Positions 1 to 8,828 of a DNA stretch of 38,126 nt are shown piece after piece. The notes below the pieces were generated by a model. The model did not search any database and was not told the origin of the DNA. It worked only from the letters and a program-made list of their open reading frames with translations. The stretch is from a virus. Position 1 is the stretch's first letter. Every line of letters starts with the position of its first letter. The position numbers and the translations under genes were made by a program. The stretch lies in IMG/VR virus record IMGVR_UViG_3300009285_003751, positions 1 through 38,126 of that record. The stretch is one strand, 5' to 3'.

Positions 1-1
1 C

Positions 2-3000
2 CAACTTATCAGCAATGTTACCACGCCAACGGAACATTGAGTCCAGCATACGACTCATCTCTGTGGTCACACGCTGAAGCTCTGTATCCTTCCAATCAAC
101 AGTTGCACGATGGAAAAGCTCTTCCATTGTGGGTGTGTGGATATTCTGCCTCGGGATTTCAATGCCCAGCAACGAACCCAGGTTACCTACCCAGTTAGTT
201 GCACTCTGTGGGTTATCCGGACTTACGAGTGTTGCATATATAGGAATATCAACTGCGAGCTTGTTGTGCCTTAGCAGACCGAATATCTTCTGGGCAACCA
301 CTTTCAGGTGCTCTTCAGATTCTGCTGTTATCTGGAACTGTGTGCCATTCCAACCCCATGCACCTGGGATACCAATTCCCACACCCAATCTCTTTCTGAT
401 TGGGTCATGAGATGCAAGGGTTGCAGCATCAACAGTCCACAGTGTCTTTCCATCCACCAGGGTGAATCCAATCAACTGTCCCTTGCCCCAGCCACCACCC
501 ATTACGCGACCAATGAATACCCTATTCATCGCCACTGACATGTTATCTTCAGGGTCAATGAGTCGGTACTCAGATATGAATTCAGGTGCTGCACCAGGCT
601 TGACCGCAGACGGCAACCCCAACCACTCTGCAAGGGTCTTAGATTCAAACACTTCACCGCCCCCACCACCACCCCCAACCACTTGACGGTTCTGCCATAG
701 TGTGATGGTGAAATCAAGCGGAACACCCTGGTCTTCGTACAAGGACTTCAATGCGGGCTCAATAATATCATCATCTTCCCAACCCACAAATGCAATGTGC
801 CGTGGTCCGACCACAGTCATATCCAGGTCACCACCTGGGTGGACATCTGTTGAAAATACCCACTTCGTAAAGGGCCGGTTCCAAATTCCACCAGCACGGA
901 TGTATGAACCCTTCATTACATGATTCTTTCCACCATGCTCAAGTGTGGAGTGGATTATATGTCTTAGCTCTGCCCAGAATGGATGTTCACCCGGGTCATG
1001 TGGAACCGCCGCCATGAACGGATTTGGCTCCGGAGCAACCTTACCTACTTCAGCCAAGAGCTCTGTGGGGTTCTTCGGCTTCCTGTTGAGCACTCTCTCA
1101 GTTAATTCTTTGAGTGCATCCCTGAAGCGTTCATCCTGTGATGTATCCAGATCAGGAACATCCAGTAGTGAGAAGGCGAGCTCGGCAAGCTGGTCTGGAG
1201 ACAAGTCATCTATATCAGCTGTGCCGGAGTTATACTTAGCTGCCAGCACTGAGAATGTACCCTTATAAGCTGCAATCTCTTCTGCGGTTAACCCCGAAAC
1301 ATTACCATCTTCTGTAAGGTCGATAGTCGGTTCCAGGTGCGTAAGGCTGTATGCCGGACCCCTGATACCTTCATCGATGTTGGTTACTTCGGCATCCCCA
1401 AGCCCGATACTAGATAACATTCGATTGAACTTCGCGAATGCAGTCTTCTCAACACCCTTACCCATGCTTACCATGAATGTATTACCTTCACCCTTGGTAA
1501 CTGTCAACCACTCACCAAGGGGTGCAAAGCGCTCAGCCATTGCTGGCTCTCCAGCTTCATGTGGAACATTGAACTGTCCAACTAGAATCATCTTGTTAGC
1601 TGGGTGCCACCCGAACTTGAGAGGCTCATCGCTCTTGAAGAATTCGTAATATGGAGTTAGGTCGTATGATACAAGTTTGCCATTGTCACTAACTATCGTA
1701 ACTGGGGGTGCATCATTTGCCAGATGTAAGAACTCACCCAAGGTACCAACCTGTCGACCATCTGGATACCCAACCATATCTGACATGTCTATGATTATCG
1801 AAGCATCATCTATGTCTACATCGTGCAGCCTGGATGCAATGTCTTCGGTAATGTTACCATTCACATAAATAGCCAGGAAATTAGGGGTCGGTCCAGTCTT
1901 TACGGTAAACATGTGCACGTTGCGTCTCGTACTATCTGCATCGGATGTAAGTATGCCAGAGTTCAATCTGTCTGCCATCCCTGCAACCTTCAGTTTATCA
2001 TAGAGCTCATCACCCAGCAGCTCACGCCACATTGCACCGAACCCAACATACCTTACGAAGAACTCTGGCCCACTATCCCACAATGGTCGGTACATTACAT
2101 ACATCATCGAACCTTCTACACCTGTCTTCAACGCCCCTAGTGACCTGTCAGACATCTCTTCTGACAAGATTTCGTCATACTTCGGCACCTGCAGGTATAG
2201 GTCACCAACCCACATACGGGTGGTCACCTTAGACGATGCCATAGATGATGCACTGTTTATACTACCCAGGTCTGTTAGCTGACGCCACTTCGAAAGGGCA
2301 TCTGGAATCAAATATGTCATGAACCAGTTAGCCATCAATACTTCAGTCGCTTCAGCACCAAGTAGGTGAACCACCATATCATGCATCATCTCAAAGATAG
2401 ATACCGAGTTGGTGGGGCGCATGTTGTACTGTGGCGAACCAGTAATATACAGGTATATCGCATGTACCTGTCTTGAACCAGGTGGAAGTATTGATAGAGA
2501 CTTAATCAGTTCTACTTCATTCATGAGCGATATCTCTGCTTCCTTAGACATCTTTGGTTCCACACCCGACCGTACCGCCTTCAGGGCTTCAAGGTCGTAC
2601 TTCATTATATCCCTCAAAGCCTTGTTCATAAACTCTACATGGGCAGGGTCTAGCAGTGTTTCATTCCACAATGTCTGTGCCCACGCAGTCATGTTCGATT
2701 GGATGCCTGGAACACCTTTCAAATCCATTATTGTGTCCCAGAAACGTTTGGCACCAGGCTCACCATAGAATGTTGTTACAGCACCCAGGGCATCAACACG
2801 TGCTTCGTTAAAGAACCTCGATAAGTAGAAGAGCACTGATTGCTTGAGACTTGCGTCTCCAGTAATGGCACCTGCAGCGATACGATCCCAGATTGACAAT
2901 AGACCTTCATCGCTAGCTACAATGTCTGAATAATCATTGAAGAGTTGTTGTATATCCCCAACGAAGTTGGTTTCGGTGGAGTACTTAGATGGCTGTGCCA

Positions 3001-6000
3001 TCCCCACTGCCCCAGGCGGGGTAGTATACACAGCTGAAAGGTTCATCAGCTCCCTGTAGAACTCTTCGATATCTTCTCTTGCAAAGGGTGGTTCTCTACC
3101 CACCGTGGCATCAGGAGATGCTGCATAGGCGTTACGAATTCCTTCTATGTAAAGTTCCATCATGAATGCTTCGAATGCTTCTCTTGCATGCCCCACAATT
3201 TCATCAGGATTGGATACGGAAAGCGCTGAACCATCACCAAATAACTTCAAGAGCCGTTGATCACTAACAGGCGGTGCAGCAAGCTCTGCGGTCTCACCAA
3301 ACAAACCCTTCTCTATGGGTGAGATTTCATCTATCCACTTACGTGTGCCGGGCTTCAACAACTTCCACATCCCCGACCGTGCCCACTTGATGAACTCCTT
3401 CTCCAACGCACCTTCATCCCAGATACGCTCAATGGCTTCACCTTCTTCACCCATGGGACTTATAGTCGATGGGCCGCCCTTGTAATAATAACCACCACCA
3501 CCTTCAAAGGTCATATACCCACCATGGAACTCCGTTCGCAGGTACCACAATATATCATCCTGGGCATCCAATGGTAACTCCGCAATACCCACAACGGGTG
3601 CCGCAGGTTTAGCCATATCAACCCCGCCCCCCCCCCTACGTGCCATTTCTCCAATTTGGTCAGCATCATAGCTCATGCGGAGTTCATCGATTGTGTACAT
3701 CTCGTCATTATCAGCATCATACCACAACCATTCATCCACGGTTTCATTCCATTCACCAGATCCGTATGTGGTATATACCCACCTGGAGAATGCAAGTGGT
3801 TGTCCCACGAGGCTTTCTGGGGTTGCTACTCCTGGATAGAGCTCCTTCTTCATCAATGATGTGATATAGTCCCTGATATATTCATATGTTTTGTTAAAGG
3901 CACTGTTGACTTCTTCCGGCGTCCGCCTTACAGTAAGTAAGCTATCTACGAAATTTTCGAATTCCTTCTTTAGTACACCATCTCCCACCTGCATATTAGG
4001 AATGTTACCTTCTATCCATAACAATCTCTCGGCAATCAACAAGCGGATTTCTCGTGGTAACCGGAACATTATGCTTTGGGCGGTAAGTGCAATCTCCAGC
4101 CCTTTCATCGGTACCATTCCCACCACTTGCATATATACCCCCTGTGAAGTCGAAGTTGAAAGACCTTCCAACATTGAAAAGTAGATGTTTGCAGTCAACC
4201 AATCATTGGCTTCTTCTTCCGGCATCATCTGTATGTACCTACGTGCACGACCAACAACCTCTCCAAGGAAACCTGTAAGGTCAAAGCCTGACCAGGGTAT
4301 CACTCCATCACCCAGGAACAGGAACGCTGCAATGGTTTCACGCATCGACTTGTATATATCGATAGGTACATAATTAACCACTTCGTTGTGGAATTCACGT
4401 TGATACTTCGTGAGCTCTTCAATAGGTGTGGTCTTATCGGCGAGCATATCTTCCAACACTTTCCCACGTTCGGCAACAAGGTCATTTAGCCCTGAAAGGT
4501 CTGGTTCAGGTGGGGCACCAGGTTCTACACCTGTTTCCTGTGCCAACATCTCACGGTAGATTCTTTCACGGTTATATGGACCAGCAGTACGAATCTCCTG
4601 CCACGCATCTTCACCATACATCTCGGTGAACTCCACAACAAGCTCTTCGAACGACAAGCTATCATACATTTCACGGATGGCAACCATCGTATCGCCGGCA
4701 TCAACATCTATGTCCCCAAATAACGATGACATATCCAGTCCACCAAGGAACTTTTCAGTTGCCCTATCAAACTCACCAGGGTGTTTCATTTGCATGAATA
4801 TCTGATACAGACTACCCATATCCGTTGAGTAAATCGGCGCACCATATTCATTCACTTCATCGTTACCTTCGAATTCTGGCAAGTACCAATGTTTAAGTCC
4901 ATGGTAGTCTGGTGCAGGAGTAATATCTTTCATCCATTCTTCGAACTCTGCACCATGACCAACCCAGGTTTCAAAGCCATTTACAACCCTTATGTCCAGA
5001 CCTTCGGCTGGGGCTTCGGGTGTGGAGGGAACTTCGATATCGGTGCCAGGAACCCTGCCTTGACCACGTTCGGCAGCTGCACGACCTAATTCGTCTAGAC
5101 CAGGCGCACCTGCCATGGTGGGTGGCTCTTTCTTTGTGATGATATCCCAAGCCATTGCCGGGTCCATAAGTGCAATCTGGTTAGATTCCCAACCCAACTC
5201 CTTCAGCTTGGTGCGCATACTCCCGGTAATCATCATTGGTACACCCTGCGCAACCTGCTCAGGGGTAGCAATTGTTGGGTCCTGGGCACGCATCTGGTTC
5301 ATTGTCTCAGCCAGATCGTCCTGTAATCCCAACAAACGTTGGGCTTCTATCACCAACGGATCATCAGGTGCGTAACTATTCTTTGCCATCCAGTCTGCCA
5401 ACCACTCTTCGGGGCAGGTCTTGGCATCCAATAACCCCTTTGTAGTATCTTCCCACACCTGAATGATTACATTACGGTACTCACCAAACTTGGCATCTAC
5501 TTCTGACAGGGCATCCTGTGGAGATATCTCCCCATTCATAACCCTGATTGTCAAGGGGTCGAGCTCTGAACGCAGGTTACGCATTACATCATTCACTGGG
5601 GTGTCAGGTGGTGCCATGTTACCGTAAAGGGTTCCAGGAGTAAGCATGCCGGGTGGGGGTAGTCCCACGTCGAACCACTCCAACACTTCTGCCCAGTTAC
5701 GGCGACGTCCACCCCTAATGTCTGCCGCCAACCCTGGCAGTCGTTGATTGGGGGGTAGACTATCTAACCAGTTTGCCAGCTTCCAGAAACCACGGTCGCT
5801 ATACAGGTAGCCTTCAAACAACTCCACAAATGTCTTGGCACGCTGAGATTGTTCAATAGCCGAAGATACCCCACCCCAGCGACGCAGCAACCCACCATAA
5901 CTCCACGTGTCGAAGAAACGTGCCGTTCGACTGGTACCGGTCATAAAGTCGTAAATACCCTGTGGCAGCTTCCTACCCGTGAGGCGGTAGATTCCTTGGG

Positions 6001-8827
6001 CAATACCACGTGGTGTACCAATGAATGGAATTGGAATCATTTCATTCGCAAGCATGGGTACGCCTTCTACCATATCATCCAACAGTTCAGCACCCATCAA
6101 CGATTGTACCACGTTTTCAGATATGTTCCACCCGAATATGTCTTTCATGTAAGCTTCAGCCTTACGTGCAAATCCAATATCGAAGTTCGGGGTTACGTCA
6201 GACACAATTGCATTGGCCCAGTTACCGTTAATGTTACCCAGGATGTACTTGGGATTGGCAAACAACCAGTCTTCCTTGAGTGCCCGCCCAGTCCAAGATA
6301 GCATCCTAGCCAACGACGGCGCACGTGGCACAATTCCCAGTTGTTTCTTATACATATCTGAGAATGCGCGTGAAACGTAGTGTGCAACCGTATAGGGGTC
6401 GTCCGCGCGTGTAAGTGCATTCTTTATCACGCCACCACGAATCGTATCATCGATAATGTCAGCATGGGCACCAAACTTTTCCAAGATATCCGATATATCC
6501 ATGCTGGGAGCGGTTTTCTCCATTCCCGTAATAGCATCCAGCAATTGTTGAACCCTGTTTGCGGGTAGGCGTTGCGTACTCAAAATCTGTGGGTCTTTCA
6601 ATAGCATACGTTGGAAGAACGTAATCGGGTCTGGGTCACCTGGTTGCATCGTACTGACCAATATCCGCAATGAATCGGCAACATGTTCAGACCACTGAAT
6701 GTGGATTGTCCGTTTGGAGATACCAAACATCCACATCCATGCACCGTTCTGTTCTTCGTAAATCTTACGGTAAATAACCCGCATGGTACTGGGTCGCTTA
6801 ATGTATGAGCCTATTAGCGAGCTCACACCCTTGGCAAGTAACTCTCCACCCGGGAACTGTAAGCGGTTCACCCACGTTCCAACCCCTGCAACTCGCTTCA
6901 ATTGGTTACCAGCGGTTAGCATCATCGGATCAGGAAGCAATCCCAGCCACAAACCTGGGTCGGTGAAGAAGTTAAAGTATAACTCAGACATCGGATCAAC
7001 TACTAGCCCACTTGTCTCAATCTCAAGTATTGATGCACCTTGCTCGGTGAGCGCTACCAGATTCTCCCACCTGGCGGCAATATCTTCATATGGTAGGAAC
7101 GGACTGGTAAAAGTTGCCATCATACCAGTGAGACCAGATGCCATGTAGATCGCATCATCCATATCCCTACCAAATGGTTCAGCTTTCGTTCCTGAAGGTA
7201 ACCCCAACACATACCCCCAGTTAATCTTTCCTTCTGGAGTACGAGTCATGCGTTCCCACTCCACCCTACGGTGGTAGAACATATCATCCCTAGACATTCC
7301 AGGGCCACCAAATGCTGAACCGCCCATCTCAGGCATCGCATACTGTTTACTGTACCACTCTGCATACTGGTCGGCAGGAATGAAGTGCCAACCCTGGTAC
7401 TCAGGTGCTGATCGTGGACCACCCATACGCCATGAGCCCATCTCACCTGTTTCGGGGTTCTGCACCAATGGATATGGACGATCACTCTTAATCATATCCA
7501 TCCAGAAACCACCAAGGTCATAGCCTGCCCCAAAGAAGAGCCCTGGAAGGAACGCCCGTTCTGGTATTTTTGCAATCCACGTTGTATAATACCCAAACCC
7601 TGCCACTGACTGGGCTACGAAGGTTGATGCCGCCTTACTGGCAGGGGTGTCCGCAAATGCAAACGGGTCCATAATACCCATCATTTGGTAGCTCACACCC
7701 GTGGGTGGGGGTTCGTTCAATACCATCCAATCAGGTACTTCACATGGAGTAAATAACTCTCCACTCATCATTCTGTTAAAGTATGCAGTAGTCTGTGGGT
7801 TGGGCTGCCAATACTGTGTTACAGGTATTAGCATCGGTTCACCCATGGCAGGCAACGCTGGTAAGAACGGTATGGCTAAATTACGCACGGGTGGCGCACC
7901 GGGAATCTGTGGTGCATCCGGTACCTGTGGTAGTCCCATATATCCCAGGTCACCCATTCTAGTGCGAAATACCAACATACTGTCTAACCACTCCATCCAT
8001 CCCAGTGGGGTGTATGGATTCTGTGCAACTTCGGTGAATCCCGTAAGGCGGGCCAGTTGGTAAACATTCTGCTCCTGGTCGTTGCGAGAGTTCATCGTCC
8101 TGGTCCATCTGTCGTACAAGTCATCAGGAGCCATATTCCGCCATGGGGTGGGTTGCATTGCAGCTGCATTGTTCAACGCTGCATATAACTGGTCCCCTGG
8201 AATATTTAATGTTGGAATTGGAAGCCCACCTGGACCGGTGGCAAACGTTCCAAATGGTTGGGCACCTTCCATCCCTGGGACGGGTGTACTAAATTGGGTT
8301 CCACCTTCACCCCCACCACCAGCACCAGCACCAGCACCGAAATCACCAGCCCCTGGAACCGGGGTACTTAATTGTCCCCCACCCTGCCCTTGCTGCAGGT
8401 TTTTCTGGTATGCTTCGAATGCACTCTGACCAACGGTCTTGGGCTGTTCGAAATTGGCAGCCCGCTGACCGGCCGGTAGGGCATTACGTAAGCCTTCGTT
8501 CAAGAAACCCCAATCTCCCTGTCCACCCGCACCCCTACCCCCCGCACCCGCACCAAACTCCATTCCGGTGGGGAACCGTGGGTTTTTAACAACACTGGGT
8601 GGTTGTGGTACAGCCCCGCGGGGCACTTGTGGTTCTACTCCACTTGTACCTGGTTCAATACCTAATAGGTCTGGGACATCAATTATATCACCAGGTTTCA
8701 TCATCCTACCAGGTTGCCAGCCGTTGTAACTTGCCAGCATTGAAAAGTACCGCTGGTTACCATACATCTCACCAGCAATTCTCTCCCAGCTATCCCCAGG
8801 TTTAACTGTGTACTGTTTGATCCACAT
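2..8827 (-). CDS. giant LysM-containing virion protein, partial (C-terminus beyond left edge)
   Basis: On the minus strand an ATG at 8827 opens a frame that I read without a stop for about 2,942 codons to the window edge. GGAGG at 8836-8840 is a good ribosome binding site, and the gene follows the portal stop by one base. Residues about 5-53 form a LysM domain (YTVKPGDSWERIA near the start, KPGDIIDVP at the end), a fold that usually binds peptidoglycan. A Gly/Ala/Pro-rich linker follows, with a STPVPG motif seen twice near 8280-8370. The rest looks like a long helical phage protein, including NPKYILGNINGNWAN near 6225-6265, a type of segment found in giant internal or ejected virion proteins. 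I infer a virion protein that meets the cell wall during DNA entry. I found no convincing RNA polymerase signature, so an N4-type virion polymerase is not supported. Function beyond LysM is unknown. Confidence 0.8.
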   Translation of the reverse strand, partial: MWIKQYTVKPGDSWERIAGEMYGNQRYFSMLASYNGWQPGRMMKPGDIIDVPDLLGIEPGTSGVEPQVPRGAVPQPPSVVKNPRFPTGMEFGAGAGGRGAGGQGDWGFLNEGLRNALPAGQRAANFEQPKTVGQSAFEAYQKNLQQGQGGGQLSTPVPGAGDFGAGAGAGGGGEGGTQFSTPVPGMEGAQPFGTFATGPGGLPIPTLNIPGDQLYAALNNAAAMQPTPWRNMAPDDLYDRWTRTMNSRNDQEQNVYQLARLTGFTEVAQNPYTPLGWMEWLDSMLVFRTRMGDLGYMGLPQVPDAPQIPGAPPVRNLAIPFLPALPAMGEPMLIPVTQYWQPNPQTTAYFNRMMSGELFTPCEVPDWMVLNEPPPTGVSYQMMGIMDPFAFADTPASKAASTFVAQSVAGFGYYTTWIAKIPERAFLPGLFFGAGYDLGGFWMDMIKSDRPYPLVQNPETGEMGSWRMGGPRSAPEYQGWHFIPADQYAEWYSKQYAMPEMGGSAFGGPGMSRDDMFYHRRVEWERMTRTPEGKINWGYVLGLPSGTKAEPFGRDMDDAIYMASGLTGMMATFTSPFLPYEDIAARWENLVALTEQGASILEIETSGLVVDPMSELYFNFFTDPGLWLGLLPDPMMLTAGNQLKRVAGVGTWVNRLQFPGGELLAKGVSSLIGSYIKRPSTMRVIYRKIYEEQNGAWMWMFGISKRTIHIQWSEHVADSLRILVSTMQPGDPDPITFFQRMLLKDPQILSTQRLPANRVQQLLDAITGMEKTAPSMDISDILEKFGAHADIIDDTIRGGVIKNALTRADDPYTVAHYVSRAFSDMYKKQLGIVPRAPSLARMLSWTGRALKEDWLFANPKYILGNINGNWANAIVSDVTPNFDIGFARKAEAYMKDIFGWNISENVVQSLMGAELLDDMVEGVPMLANEMIPIPFIGTPRGIAQGIYRLTGRKLPQGIYDFMTGTSRTARFFDTWSYGGLLRRWGGVSSAIEQSQRAKTFVELFEGYLYSDRGFWKLANWLDSLPPNQRLPGLAADIRGGRRRNWAEVLEWFDVGLPPPGMLTPGTLYGNMAPPDTPVNDVMRNLRSELDPLTIRVMNGEISPQDALSEVDAKFGEYRNVIIQVWEDTTKGLLDAKTCPEEWLADWMAKNSYAPDDPLVIEAQRLLGLQDDLAETMNQMRAQDPTIATPEQVAQGVPMMITGSMRTKLKELGWESNQIALMDPAMAWDIITKKEPPTMAGAPGLDELGRAAAERGQGRVPGTDIEVPSTPEAPAEGLDIRVVNGFETWVGHGAEFEEWMKDITPAPDYHGLKHWYLPEFEGNDEVNEYGAPIYSTDMGSLYQIFMQMKHPGEFDRATEKFLGGLDMSSLFGDIDVDAGDTMVAIREMYDSLSFEELVVEFTEMYGEDAWQEIRTAGPYNRERIYREMLAQETGVEPGAPPEPDLSGLNDLVAERGKVLEDMLADKTTPIEELTKYQREFHNEVVNYVPIDIYKSMRETIAAFLFLGDGVIPWSGFDLTGFLGEVVGRARRYIQMMPEEEANDWLTANIYFSMLEGLSTSTSQGVYMQVVGMVPMKGLEIALTAQSIMFRLPREIRLLIAERLLWIEGNIPNMQVGDGVLKKEFENFVDSLLTVRRTPEEVNSAFNKTYEYIRDYITSLMKKELYPGVATPESLVGQPLAFSRWVYTTYGSGEWNETVDEWLWYDADNDEMYTIDELRMSYDADQIGEMARRGGGGVDMAKPAAPVVGIAELPLDAQDDILWYLRTEFHGGYMTFEGGGGYYYKGGPSTISPMGEEGEAIERIWDEGALEKEFIKWARSGMWKLLKPGTRKWIDEISPIEKGLFGETAELAAPPVSDQRLLKLFGDGSALSVSNPDEIVGHAREAFEAFMMELYIEGIRNAYAASPDATVGREPPFAREDIEEFYRELMNLSAVYTTPPGAVGMAQPSKYSTETNFVGDIQQLFNDYSDIVASDEGLLSIWDRIAAGAITGDASLKQSVLFYLSRFFNEARVDALGAVTTFYGEPGAKRFWDTIMDLKGVPGIQSNMTAWAQTLWNETLLDPAHVEFMNKALRDIMKYDLEALKAVRSGVEPKMSKEAEISLMNEVELIKSLSILPPGSRQVHAIYLYITGSPQYNMRPTNSVSIFEMMHDMVVHLLGAEATEVLMANWFMTYLIPDALSKWRQLTDLGSINSASSMASSKVTTRMWVGDLYLQVPKYDEILSEEMSDRSLGALKTGVEGSMMYVMYRPLWDSGPEFFVRYVGFGAMWRELLGDELYDKLKVAGMADRLNSGILTSDADSTRRNVHMFTVKTGPTPNFLAIYVNGNITEDIASRLHDVDIDDASIIIDMSDMVGYPDGRQVGTLGEFLHLANDAPPVTIVSDNGKLVSYDLTPYYEFFKSDEPLKFGWHPANKMILVGQFNVPHEAGEPAMAERFAPLGEWLTVTKGEGNTFMVSMGKGVEKTAFAKFNRMLSSIGLGDAEVTNIDEGIRGPAYSLTHLEPTIDLTEDGNVSGLTAEEIAAYKGTFSVLAAKYNSGTADIDDLSPDQLAELAFSLLDVPDLDTSQDERFRDALKELTERVLNRKPKNPTELLAEVGKVAPEPNPFMAAVPHDPGEHPFWAELRHIIHSTLEHGGKNHVMKGSYIRAGGIWNRPFTKWVFSTDVHPGGDLDMTVVGPRHIAFVGWEDDDIIEPALKSLYEDQGVPLDFTITLWQNRQVVGGGGGGGEVFESKTLAEWLGLPSAVKPGAAPEFISEYRLIDPEDNMSVAMNRVFIGRVMGGGWGKGQLIGFTLVDGKTLWTVDAATLASHDPIRKRLGVGIGIPGAWGWNGTQFQITAESEEHLKVVAQKIFGLLRHNKLAVDIPIYATLVSPDNPQSATNWVGNLGSLLGIEIPRQNIHTPTMEELFHRATVDWKDTELQRVTTEMSRMLDSMFRWRGNIADKL

Positions 8828-8828
8828 T

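Noticed and set aside
3627-3636. Run of ten C bases inside the giant gene as a possible frameshift
   Set aside because: The minus-strand frame reads sensibly on both sides in the same phase (ARRGGGGVDMAKP), so the length is consistent as given.
129-8805. Many plus-strand open frames of 60-150 codons
   Set aside because: They are antisense to the single open minus-strand frame, lack ribosome sites and have odd Pro/His/Thr-rich compositions.
2-8827. Giant protein as an N4-type virion RNA polymerase
   Set aside because: Size and place fit, but I could not find the T7-like polymerase motifs with confidence.
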